This document shows, in pieces, positions 16,930-25,465 of a stretch of 64,000 nt of DNA. How positions within the stretch are numbered: position 1 is the stretch's first letter; each line of letters opens with the position of its first letter. Origin of the DNA: Lachnospiraceae bacterium (lineage in GTDB: Bacteria > Bacillota > Clostridia > Lachnospirales > Lachnospiraceae); assembly GCA_017503735.1 (NCBI GenBank), contig JAFVSN010000049.1:62001-126000 (forward strand). Reading direction: 5' to 3'. A program made the translations under genes and the position numbers. The notes under the pieces are model-generated. The model was not told the origin of the DNA and did not search any database. It saw only the letters and a list, made by a program, of their open reading frames with translations.

Positions 16930-19779
16930 ATGGGTTTTAAGTTGGTTCACGGGAGCAGTGCAATCCCGTTTGTGGTAGAGAAAGAAGCATTTGAGGGGGT
17001 ACGTCTGATTGCCGGTAAGGTTTGTAAAGATGTGCAGTCGGTGGCTGGGAAACTCCCGAAAATAGAACAGCCGAAAAAGGTGAAAAAACCGGCAGGGTGC
17101 GTACTTGCGGCAACCGTGGGACACAGTCCGATTCTGGATTTGTATGAGAGCGAAGGATTACTTGACTTGTCCGAAATTAAGGGGAAGAGAGAAGTTTATA
17201 AAATCGTAGTGGTTGGAGAAGGCAATAAGGCTGTCCTTGTGGTTGCCGGCAGTGACAAGCGGGGAACTATTTACGGTTTGTTCCATATCTCCGAGTGTAT
17301 CGGAGTGTCTCCGTTGGTGTACTGGGCAGATGTGCCGCCGGTAAAATGTAAAGAGCCGGAGGTGTCGGATGCGCAGATGATTACCTCCAAGGAACCGTCG
17401 GTAAAATACAGAGGTTTCTTTATCAATGATGAATGGCCGTCCTTCGGAAATTGGACGATGGAGAAGTTCGGCGATTTTAACGCAAAGATGTATGACCATG
17501 TGTTTGAGTTGTTGCTTCGTATGAAGGGGAATTATTTATGGCCGGCTATGTGGTCAGCTTCTTTCCCGCTGGACGGACCGGGACTGGCAAATGCTGAGCT
17601 GGCGGATACATACGGCGTGGTAATGGGAACGTCCCATCATGAACCGTGTCTGCGTGCCAGCGAGGAATGGGACAAGGTAAGAGGACCGGAGACCCGGTTC
17701 GGAAATGAGTGGAATTATTACACCAACCGGGACGGCTTGTTAAAGTACTGGGAAGAGGGACTTGCCCGCAGCGGTAAGTTTGAGAATATTATTACCATCG
17801 GGATGCGTGGAGAACGTGACAGCTCCATGCTGGGACCGGATGCTACCCTGGAGCAGAATATCAGTCTCTTAAAGGATATCATTACAGAGCAGAGAAAGCT
17901 GATTGCAAAGCATGTAAATGAGGATACCACAAAGGTGCCGCAGATGCTGGCACTTTATAAAGAGGTAGAAGCGTACTACTACGGAGATGAAACCACCGCA
18001 GGCTTAAAGGATTGGGATGGGTTAGACGGTGTGACCCTGATGCTTTGCGAGGACAATTTCGGTAATATGCGTACCCTTCCGACAAAGGAACTGCGGGAGC
18101 GTAAGGGTGGTTACGGTATGTACTATCACTTTGACTACCATGGTGGTCCGGTTTCTTATGAATGGGTGAATTCCACGCCGATTGCAAAGGTGTGGGAACA
18201 GATGTCTATGGCATATGATTACGGTATCCGTGATATCTGGATTGTGAATGTGGGTGATTTAAAACCACAGGAGTTTCCGCTTTCCTATTTTATGAATCTT
18301 GCCTATGATTTCGGGAACAACGGAACCACCGCACCGAATCGGACCGAAGCTTTTACGGATGCTTTCGTGAAGCAACAGTTCGGGGGCGGTTTTACGGAGG
18401 ATGAGTTAAAGGAGATTTCTTATATTTTAAAGGAATATACGAGATTAAACGGAATCCGTCGTCCGGAGGTGATGACGGCAAAGGTATATCATCCGGTACA
18501 TTACGGGGAAACAAAAAAGATTAGAGCCCGTGCAAAGGCGCTTACGGAAACCGCAACAAAGTTATATTCCGCATGTAAAAAGGAATACAAAGCGGCTTTT
18601 TGTGAGCTGGTGTATTACCCGGCAGCGGCTTCCGCAAATCTGATTTTGATGCAGACCGCATCTTCGTTAAATCAGTTTTACGCATGGCACGGCATGACCG
18701 TGGCGAACCGGTATGCCAAGGAAATCGAGACTGCCATTGCCCGTGACGGTGCATTGACGGCGGAGTATCATAAGGTGGCAGACGGTAAGTGGAATCACAT
18801 GATGTCCTCCGCACACATCGGGTTCCGGGCATGGAATGACGAAGGCTGGCAGTATCCGGTGGCACAAACGGTTTACGGTGTAAAGGGCGCCAGACCTGCC
18901 CTGCGTTTGTCCGGCGAGAGCAGAGTATATCTGGGTGGTAACCTGGCGGTGGAGGCACCGCGGGCAGGCGGAACGGTTCTTGTGGAGCTGTTAAACGGCG
19001 GAACGGAGCCGGTAGAGTTTACGGTTACCGCAGAGGGTGAGTGTTCCACGGACATTGTGCAAGGTTCTTATACAGAGAGTGGATTGCTTACCGTAAATGT
19101 GACCGGAGGAGAGGCCGGAGCGGCAGGAACGGTTACGATTTCGGCAAACGGCAGACGGTTTGAACTGAAGGTAGAACGTGTAGCACCGGCTCTTGTGAAG
19201 CTTTGTAAGGGAAGTTTTACAAAGGCGTACACCAAGCAGGTACAGGGAATCGGTGATTATGCGATGTTTGAGGCAGGAGATTTTGTGGAAAGCCGGAAGG
19301 AAGGTACTGCAGAGTATGTTCTTTTGACAAATTACGGTCGTACCAAGGATTCCGTGAAGGTATATCCGACAACGGAAGGTTTTTCCGCAGAACAGGCGCT
19401 AAAACACGAAACCGCAGAACTGTCCTATTTACTGGAGGTGGCGGAAGACGGAGAATACGGCGTAGTTGTATATGTTGCACCGACCAATCCGTTGTATCCG
19501 GGGGATGAACAGCGTTTGGCATTGACGGCAAATGAGGATGCGACACAGGTATTTACGACGCTTCCGGACAATTTCCAGGCCGGAAATTGCCACAATAATG
19601 AATGGAATATAAATGTATTGGACAATATTAGACAGTGTAAGTTGACCGTTACATTAAAGAAAGGGGAAAACCGCCTGAGAATAGGTGCGGTGGATGCCGG
19701 TGTGGTAGTGCAGAAGCTTGTTGTGTACCCGCTTGCGAAACCGCTTATGGAATCCTATCTCGGACCGTGCGGTGAGTAG
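16930..19779 (+). CDS. GH115 xylan alpha-1,2-glucuronidase
   Basis: 949 aa. An N-terminal alpha/beta domain (GSDKRGTIYGLFHISE) leads into the catalytic core with FFINDEWPSFGNW, MKGNYLWPAMWSASF and GVVMGTSHHEP, all hallmarks of GH115. C-terminal beta domains follow from about 650. The enzyme removes 4-O-methyl-glucuronate side chains from xylan or xylo-oligosaccharides. There is no signal peptide, so it is inferred to act in the cytoplasm on imported oligosaccharides, complementing the surface CE15 esterase encoded divergently. GAAAGGAG lies just before the ATG. The stop is 4 bases from the following HD-domain gene. Confidence 0.92.
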   Translation: MGFKLVHGSSAIPFVVEKEAFEGVRLIAGKVCKDVQSVAGKLPKIEQPKKVKKPAGCVLAATVGHSPILDLYESEGLLDLSEIKGKREVYKIVVVGEGNKAVLVVAGSDKRGTIYGLFHISECIGVSPLVYWADVPPVKCKEPEVSDAQMITSKEPSVKYRGFFINDEWPSFGNWTMEKFGDFNAKMYDHVFELLLRMKGNYLWPAMWSASFPLDGPGLANAELADTYGVVMGTSHHEPCLRASEEWDKVRGPETRFGNEWNYYTNRDGLLKYWEEGLARSGKFENIITIGMRGERDSSMLGPDATLEQNISLLKDIITEQRKLIAKHVNEDTTKVPQMLALYKEVEAYYYGDETTAGLKDWDGLDGVTLMLCEDNFGNMRTLPTKELRERKGGYGMYYHFDYHGGPVSYEWVNSTPIAKVWEQMSMAYDYGIRDIWIVNVGDLKPQEFPLSYFMNLAYDFGNNGTTAPNRTEAFTDAFVKQQFGGGFTEDELKEISYILKEYTRLNGIRRPEVMTAKVYHPVHYGETKKIRARAKALTETATKLYSACKKEYKAAFCELVYYPAAASANLILMQTASSLNQFYAWHGMTVANRYAKEIETAIARDGALTAEYHKVADGKWNHMMSSAHIGFRAWNDEGWQYPVAQTVYGVKGARPALRLSGESRVYLGGNLAVEAPRAGGTVLVELLNGGTEPVEFTVTAEGECSTDIVQGSYTESGLLTVNVTGGEAGAAGTVTISANGRRFELKVERVAPALVKLCKGSFTKAYTKQVQGIGDYAMFEAGDFVESRKEGTAEYVLLTNYGRTKDSVKVYPTTEGFSAEQALKHETAELSYLLEVAEDGEYGVVVYVAPTNPLYPGDEQRLALTANEDATQVFTTLPDNFQAGNCHNNEWNINVLDNIRQCKLTVTLKKGENRLRIGAVDAGVVVQKLVVYPLAKPLMESYLGPCGE

Positions 19780-19783
19780 AAAG

Positions 19784-20443
19784 ATGAAGCTGACGTACGA
19801 AGCAGTAAAAGCAAATCCCAGTGTACAGACGTACATTAAAAAAGCGGATGAATCCTTGAAAGCACTGGGGTACACGGAGCACAGCTTTGCTCATGTGACA
19901 AAGGTTGCTATGGTAGCCAGCCATATTTTGCAGACCCTCGGTTACAGTGAAAGGGAAATTGAACTGGCAAAGATTGCCGGATATCTTCATGACATCGGGA
20001 ATGTGATTAACCGGATTGACCATGCCCAGAGCGGTGCCGTGATGGCCTTTCGTATTCTGGATAAGATGGGAGCAGACGAGGAAGATATTGCTACGATTAT
20101 TACCGCTATCGGTAATCATGACGAGTCCACCGCCTACCCGGTAAATCCGGTGGCGGCGGCGCTGATTCTGGCGGACAAGACCGATGTGCGTTATACCCGT
20201 GTGCGCAACCAGGATTTTGCTACCTTTGATATTCATGATCGGGTAAATTATTCGGTGAAGGAATCGGAGGTACTTGTACGCAAGGGTGAGTGTATCGAAC
20301 TTAGGCTGACCATAGATACAAAGGAATGTTCCGTGGCGAATTATTTTGAAATATTTTTAAACCGGATGATTCTTTGTAAGAAGGCAGCGGAGCATTTGGG
20401 CGAAGTGTTCCGGCTGGTAATCAACGGACAACAGTTGATGTAG
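19784..20443 (+). CDS. HD-domain phosphohydrolase
   Basis: 219 aa. HSFAHVTKVAMVA, AGYLHDIGNVINR (HD) and AIGNHDEST supply the metal-binding His/Asp set of HD superfamily phosphohydrolases. No GYP or synthetase motif is present and the nucleotide substrate is unknown. The ATG is 4 bases after the GH115 stop; an in-frame GTG at 19772 would overlap it. Coupling to the GH115 gene looks positional rather than functional. Confidence 0.82.
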   Translation: MKLTYEAVKANPSVQTYIKKADESLKALGYTEHSFAHVTKVAMVASHILQTLGYSEREIELAKIAGYLHDIGNVINRIDHAQSGAVMAFRILDKMGADEEDIATIITAIGNHDESTAYPVNPVAAALILADKTDVRYTRVRNQDFATFDIHDRVNYSVKESEVLVRKGECIELRLTIDTKECSVANYFEIFLNRMILCKKAAEHLGEVFRLVINGQQLM

Positions 20444-20505
20444 GTCTTTGTAAAAGCCGGCTTGGAACAATAGGGATAAAGTCATGCGAGAAAAGGGGGA
20501 ATTGC

Positions 20506-22200
20506 ATGGTTACGTGGTTTTATTTGATTGCTTTGTTGATTGCCGTAATTATGACGGGAACTATCTTGGTAAAGAACAAGAAAGTGGATAATGCATTCGT
20601 ACTGTTTTGTGTGCTTTTGACGATTAATTGCGCCGGACGGTATTGGATGGCGATTTCGCAGACGGTGGAAACTGCCATACTGGCAAATAAAATTTTATAT
20701 GTGGGAGCATGTTATCTTCCGTGCGTGATTTTCTGGGTAGTAACCAGGCTGTGCAGTATAAAAGTCAATCGGTATTTTAATTATTTTTTGCTTGGTTATG
20801 CCACGGTAGTGATGTTTTTTGTTTTGACAATCGGTCACAATGATTGGTATTATGTGTCGGTTAACTTGGTACGGAAAAACGGATTTACCCGATTAATAAA
20901 AGAGTACGGAACCTTCCATTTTTTGTATCCGGTGATGATGGTGATGTACAGTATAATGCTGATTTCGTTTGTTTTCTTTGCAATTAAGAAAAGAAGAGAG
21001 ATTTCCACAAGAACGGTAGTTATCATGAGCTGTCTTTGCTCTGCTGTGTTTCTTACCTATCTTTTTGAAAAGCTGATAGATTCCGAGGTGAGTTATCTTT
21101 CAATCGGTTATATTATCGGGATGGTTCTTCTTATGGGATATTATGACCGGATTAATATGTATGATATGTCGGCGAACATTGTAAGTTCCGTAGACCAAAT
21201 GAAAGAGTACGGGTACATAGTGTTGGATAAAAAGTGCCGGTATGTCAGCGCGAATATGTACATAAAAGAGATATTTCCGGAAATTGAGCAGTGGGTTGTG
21301 GATAAGGTAGTACCGGAAAGTGACAGTCATCTTTATCGGAAGGTAATCCGTGGACTGCTGGATGAAAATGACGAGATAAGGACGAATCGTACAATAGAAG
21401 CAAATGACCGTTATTTTCATGTGGATGTGCGGGAACTGTCCTACGGAAGAAAGAAGCACATCGGATATCTGATTGCCTTTGTTGACCGGACGGCGGAGAA
21501 GAAATACTATAATGCCATCGAAGAATACAATACGAAACTGGAACAGGAAGTCGACGAAAAAACAGAACATATTGTCCACATGAAAGATATGCTGGTGCTT
21601 GGCATGGCGGAAATGGTTGAAAGCAGAGATGCCAATACCGGTGGTCACATTAAGCGAACCAGTGAAGTGGTACGAATTTTTGCGGAAAAGCTGATGTCCT
21701 GTGAGGAAAAATTCGGCTTTACAAAGGAATTTTTAAAGCTGGTAACCAAAGCGGCACCGATGCATGATTTGGGCAAGATTGCCATTGACGACGCGGTACT
21801 CCGGAAACCGGGAAAATATACGGAGGAGGAGTATGCGGAAATGAAACGTCATTCTGTGGAAGGCGCCCGGATAGTGAAGAATATTCTGGATGGTGTAGAA
21901 GATGAAGCCTTTGTACGGGTGGCGAAAAATGTGGCTTTCTTTCATCACGAAAAGTGGAACGGACAGGGCTATCCGTTAGGGAAAAAGGGAGAAGAGATTC
22001 CGCCGGAGGCCCGTATTATGGCTTTGGCAGATGTGTTTGACGCGCTTGTAAGTAAACGTTGCTATAAGGAAGCCTTTTCCTATGACGAGGCCTTTTCCAT
22101 TATGGAAGAGTCTTTGGGACAGCAGTTTGACCCGGAACTGGGCAAGGTTTTTATGGAGTGCAGACGGGAACTGGAAGCGTTCTATGATGAGAATAAGTAA
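20506..22200 (+). CDS. Membrane HD-GYP cyclic-di-GMP phosphodiesterase-like protein
   Basis: 564 aa. Seven predicted N-terminal membrane helices (about 1-220) form a sensor like the histidine-kinase 7TM module. A PAS-like segment (about 225-335) and a short coiled coil follow. The C-terminal HD-GYP domain has GHIKRTSEVV, HDLGKIAIDD, HHEKWNGQGYP and ALADVFDALVS, so the HD and GYP signatures are complete. HD-GYP enzymes hydrolyse cyclic-di-GMP or related dinucleotides. AAAGGGGG precedes the ATG, 62 bases after the HD-domain gene, so the two may share a transcript. Confidence 0.9.
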   Translation: MVTWFYLIALLIAVIMTGTILVKNKKVDNAFVLFCVLLTINCAGRYWMAISQTVETAILANKILYVGACYLPCVIFWVVTRLCSIKVNRYFNYFLLGYATVVMFFVLTIGHNDWYYVSVNLVRKNGFTRLIKEYGTFHFLYPVMMVMYSIMLISFVFFAIKKRREISTRTVVIMSCLCSAVFLTYLFEKLIDSEVSYLSIGYIIGMVLLMGYYDRINMYDMSANIVSSVDQMKEYGYIVLDKKCRYVSANMYIKEIFPEIEQWVVDKVVPESDSHLYRKVIRGLLDENDEIRTNRTIEANDRYFHVDVRELSYGRKKHIGYLIAFVDRTAEKKYYNAIEEYNTKLEQEVDEKTEHIVHMKDMLVLGMAEMVESRDANTGGHIKRTSEVVRIFAEKLMSCEEKFGFTKEFLKLVTKAAPMHDLGKIAIDDAVLRKPGKYTEEEYAEMKRHSVEGARIVKNILDGVEDEAFVRVAKNVAFFHHEKWNGQGYPLGKKGEEIPPEARIMALADVFDALVSKRCYKEAFSYDEAFSIMEESLGQQFDPELGKVFMECRRELEAFYDENK

Positions 22201-22239
22201 GACGACGGGATATTTCTTCACGTTACTGTAAAAAAGTGC

Positions 22240-22268
22240 TTGCATTCTAAGAAAAGAAGCGTTACAAT
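22240..22268 (+). promoter_or_regulatory. Promoter upstream of folA-ilvE
   Basis: TTGCAT (22240-22245), 17-base spacer, TACAAT (22263-22268), 33 bases before the folA ATG. Confidence 0.6.
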
Positions 22269-22301
22269 AAGTTTCATATTAGTAAGAAAGGCAGGGTGCA
22301 G

Positions 22302-22802
22302 ATGAAGCTGATTGCTACCGTAGATAACAATTGGGCCATCGGAAATAAAGGAGGACGACTGGTTCGTATTCCGACAGACGAGCGTTTCTTTCGTTTTGAG
22401 ACTATGTATAAGACGGTGGTAATGGGACGCTGTGTGCAAGAAGAGTTTTCTGCAGGACAGCCGCCTCGTGACCGTAACAACATTATTTTAACGAAAAAGA
22501 AAGAGTTAAAGTTAAATGATGTGACTGTGGTACATAGTTTTGAGGAGGCAATGGAAGCGATTTCGCAGTATCCGACCGACCAGGTGTATGTCATCGGCGG
22601 TGCATCGGTGTTCGAGCAATTTTTACCGTATTGCGACGAAGCCTTTATTACAAAGATTGATTATGAATATGATGCGGACACATTTTTCCCGAATCTGGAT
22701 CAGGACCCGGATTGGGAACTGGCAGACGTTTCCGATGAGCAGACCTATTACGATTTGATTTACGAGCGTTGCCGTTATGTCCGTAAGAAAACAAATAGTT
22801 GA
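22302..22802 (+). CDS. folA: Dihydrofolate reductase
   Basis: 166 aa. MKLIATVDNNWAIGNKG at the N terminus, VVMGR and VYVIGGASVFEQFLPYCDEAFIT are the substrate and NADPH-binding motifs of DHFR. It reduces dihydrofolate to tetrahydrofolate. The ATG at 22302 is preferred to a GTG two codons earlier. The usual Pro-Trp near the active site (LPW) is replaced by LVRIP, a mild divergence. It lies 14 bases before ilvE, so both are probably on one transcript. Confidence 0.88.
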   Translation: MKLIATVDNNWAIGNKGGRLVRIPTDERFFRFETMYKTVVMGRCVQEEFSAGQPPRDRNNIILTKKKELKLNDVTVVHSFEEAMEAISQYPTDQVYVIGGASVFEQFLPYCDEAFITKIDYEYDADTFFPNLDQDPDWELADVSDEQTYYDLIYERCRYVRKKTNS

Positions 22803-22816
22803 AGGAGGATGTTACC

Positions 22817-23887
22817 ATGTTAAACATCAGAATTGAGAAGACTACCAATCCGAAGCCGTTGCCGACTCCGGACAACCCGTTAAAGTTCGGTACCATTTTT
22901 ACCGACCACATGTTTATTATGAATTATGAGACCGGCAAGGGTTGGTTTGACCCGCGCGTCGTACCGTATCAGCCGATCGTTCTTGAACCGTCCGCTATGG
23001 TATTCCATTACGGTCAGGAAATGTTCGAGGGCTTAAAGGCTTACCGTGCCGATGACGGCAGAGTGCTTTTGTTCCGTCCGGATATGAATGCAAAGCGTAC
23101 CAACAACACCAACAAGAGACTGTGCATTCCGGAGCTTCCGATTGAGGATTTTGTTGAGGCGGTTAAGGCAGTTGTTAAGGTTGATGAGGCATGGGTTCCG
23201 AATAAGCCGGGTACTTCCTTGTATATTCGTCCGTTCATCATCGCAACCGACCCGTTCCTTGGTGTACGTCCGTCCGATACTTATCAGTTCATTATCATTC
23301 TTTCTCCGGTTGGTCCGTACTATCCGGAAGGTCTTAACCCGGTTAAGATTTGGATTGAGGATGACTATGTAAGAGCTGTAAAGGGAGGTATCGGTGAAGC
23401 AAAGACCGGCGGTAACTACGTAGCTTCCATGGCAGCTCAGATGAAGGCACATGACGCAGGCTATTCCCAAGTATTGTGGCTGGACGGCGTAGAGCGTAAG
23501 TATATTGAAGAAGTAGGTGCAATGAACATCTTCTTTAAGATTAACGGTACCATTGTTACTCCGATGTTAAACGGCAGTATTTTACCGGGTATCACCAGAA
23601 ACTCTGTAATTGAGCTTTGTAAAGAGTGGGGCCTCCCGGTAGAGGAGCGTCGTGTATCCGCTCAGGAGTTAGTAGACGCATACGAAGCGGGTACTTTGGA
23701 AGAAGTATTCGGTACCGGTACCGCAGCGGTTATCTCTCCGGTAGGCGCGCTTCGCTTCGGTGACCGTGTAATGCAGATCAAGGACGGTTCCATCGGTGAA
23801 TACAGCCAGAAGCTGTACGATACCATCACCGGTATTCAGCTTGGTAAGATTAAAGAAACCAAGGGCTGGGTAGTTGAGGTTAAGTAA
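22817..23887 (+). CDS. ilvE: Branched-chain amino acid aminotransferase
   Basis: 356 aa. It transfers amino groups between glutamate and 2-keto acids of Leu, Ile and Val. FHYGQEMFEGLKAYR, the PLP-lysine region GGIGEAKTGGNYVASM, and EEVGAMNIFF with GTGTAAVISPVG are diagnostic fold-type IV motifs. GAAGGAGG precedes the ATG at 22817. Codon use is strongly biased, as in highly expressed genes. A strong hairpin follows. Confidence 0.95.
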   Translation: MLNIRIEKTTNPKPLPTPDNPLKFGTIFTDHMFIMNYETGKGWFDPRVVPYQPIVLEPSAMVFHYGQEMFEGLKAYRADDGRVLLFRPDMNAKRTNNTNKRLCIPELPIEDFVEAVKAVVKVDEAWVPNKPGTSLYIRPFIIATDPFLGVRPSDTYQFIIILSPVGPYYPEGLNPVKIWIEDDYVRAVKGGIGEAKTGGNYVASMAAQMKAHDAGYSQVLWLDGVERKYIEEVGAMNIFFKINGTIVTPMLNGSILPGITRNSVIELCKEWGLPVEERRVSAQELVDAYEAGTLEEVFGTGTAAVISPVGALRFGDRVMQIKDGSIGEYSQKLYDTITGIQLGKIKETKGWVVEVK

Positions 23888-23908
23888 ATAAATTGTAATA
23901 ATTACTAT

Positions 23909-23937
23909 TTCGTCGCCACCTTATGGGTGGCGACGAA
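23909..23937 (+). terminator. Hairpin after ilvE
   Basis: A perfect 12-bp stem (23909-23920 with 23926-23937) has a 5-base loop. The T-tract is poor (AGCATAGTATT), so it may act as an RNA-stabilising end as much as a terminator. The 165 bases between it and the repeat array show no gene. Confidence 0.6.
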
Positions 23938-24102
23938 AGCATAGTATTAGGGTGTTCTGGAAACTTCTTTTTAGTAAATCTGGTTAATTTCATTTTATTT
24001 TTGCTCAGTTCGGGTGTTGATTCTCTTGGAGATTAAGAAAAATAGGGACTATGGGGAAATATATTTGGAGTACGGGAGAATTTTAAGAGTATGGCGACAA
24101 GT

Positions 24103-24516
24103 TACCATGATGTAAGGCAAACGTGGTTTTCTCATGGTACACATATTTTGTGTGGGAGCTAGGTTACCATGAGAATTCGGCGTAAGTGCTTTCTCATGGT
24201 ATGGAAAACAAGAAGATTCTCGGGTGTTACCATGAGGAACAAGGATAGGAGGGGATATCATGGTAAGAATGTAAAGTAGATTCTTAAGTTGTACCATGAA
24301 ATGATGAAAAAAGAGTTCTATCATGGTAGTGATTCAGACGTGATTGTATAAAAGTACCATGAAGAAGCAGTAAAAGTGTTCTTTCATGGTAAAGCGGAAG
24401 GAGGGAACAGATTTGTGTGCCATGAGAAATATGAAAAAAGGTGATTTCATGGTAAAAAGGAAAGGGTGTATTTTGAATGTGCCATGAAAAACGAAGAAAA
24501 GGAGATATTCATGGTA
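24103..24516. repeat. Array of seven 37-bp inverted-repeat units with 62-64 bp period
   Basis: Seven units begin at 24103, 24165, 24228, 24292, 24355, 24418 and 24480. Each is TACCATGA (TGCCATGA in the last two), 21-22 variable bases, then TCATGGTA. Units are separated by 25-26 variable bases. The 14 alternating half-sites fall every 29-34 bases, mean 31.2, about three DNA turns. Only the 8-base arms are conserved; loops are purine-rich and differ in sequence. In units 6 and 7 the arm change keeps a G-U pair in RNA. Unit 2 extends to 11 paired bases. The array ends 41 bases before the ATG of a nuclease-like gene. No matching repeats were noticed elsewhere in the window. Confidence 0.9.
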
Positions 24517-24557
24517 TAAGTTTTGTAGACAAGAAAAAAGAAAGGTTGGGGTGAACT

Positions 24558-25364
24558 ATGGACAGAGAAAGTAGATTTGAATTGGAACAGGAAAGAGATG
24601 CTTTGGTAAAACTTGTGCCAAAACTTGAGAAGGAAATTGCAAAAGCACCGGAAGGTGGGCTTGTGGTGTTAAAAGCAAAGGGGAGATATCCACAGTACTA
24701 TCTCTACACGGAAGGAGACAGAGAAAAAGGGAAGAATGGGAAATATTTGCCTAAAAAAGAAATGAAGTTTGTGCAACGTCTTGCACAAAAGCAATATGAA
24801 ATTGAAATCTTGGAATGTGCAAAGAAAAGAGCAGATGCAATCTCTGCATTTCTGAAGCAGTATCAAGAGAATGATACAGAAGCAGTTTATGAGAAGTTGT
24901 CGGAGGAGAAAAAGAAGTTGATTCTTCCTTGGTTTGAAACAGAGGAAATTTTTTTTAATAAGTGGAAAGAAAAAATGCGGGGAAGCGCAAATGAATTTCC
25001 GAAAGAAATCGAATTATATACAGAAGCCGGGGAATGTGTGCGGTCAAAGTCCGAGAAAATTTTGGCAGATGGATTCCGACGCATGGGAATTCCTTATGTC
25101 TATGAGCCGGAACTGGAGCTGGCGGACGGAAGTCGGATATATCCGGATTTTGCACTGTTACATAAAAGGAAGCGTAAGACAATTTATTTTGAACATTTCG
25201 GAATGATGGATGTTCCGGAGTATGGCATAAGAGCAATAAAGAAGATAATGAAGTATGAAGAAAACGGGTATTGGTTTGGAGATAACTTTTTATGTACCTT
25301 TGAGACATCAGAGAATCCGTTAGATATGCGAATTGTGGAAAAGATGTTGAAGCATTATTTTTGA
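24558..25364 (+). CDS. PD-(D/E)XK-like nuclease family protein downstream of repeat array
   Basis: 268 aa. The N-terminal half is helical, Lys/Glu-rich and contains YPQYYLY and GKYLPKKEMKFVQRLAQKQY. The C-terminal domain (about 155-268) shows VRSKSEKILADGFRRMGIPY, YEPELELADGS, YPDFALLHK and YFEHFGMMD. The spacing of Glu, Asp and Glu fits a PD-(D/E)XK/VSR-like nuclease core, with E-H-F in the ExK position. I recognise the family as a multi-copy hypothetical of Lachnospiraceae; its role is unknown. The gene stands alone, immediately after the inverted-repeat array, with a weak ribosome site (GGTTGGGGTG). A functional link with the array is inferred from position. Confidence 0.75.
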   Translation: MDRESRFELEQERDALVKLVPKLEKEIAKAPEGGLVVLKAKGRYPQYYLYTEGDREKGKNGKYLPKKEMKFVQRLAQKQYEIEILECAKKRADAISAFLKQYQENDTEAVYEKLSEEKKKLILPWFETEEIFFNKWKEKMRGSANEFPKEIELYTEAGECVRSKSEKILADGFRRMGIPYVYEPELELADGSRIYPDFALLHKRKRKTIYFEHFGMMDVPEYGIRAIKKIMKYEENGYWFGDNFLCTFETSENPLDMRIVEKMLKHYF

Positions 25365-25465
25365 TATGATAGACTAACAAATGAGAGATGAATTACGCTT
25401 TACCGAATAGATCATGTGCAAAATGAGAGGAAATTGACGAAAATGAGTGTACGGAGGGAAGAAGG

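Noticed and set aside
24103-24516. CRISPR array
   Set aside because: The conserved parts are only 8 bases and alternate in orientation; there is no 24-37 base direct repeat and no cas gene.
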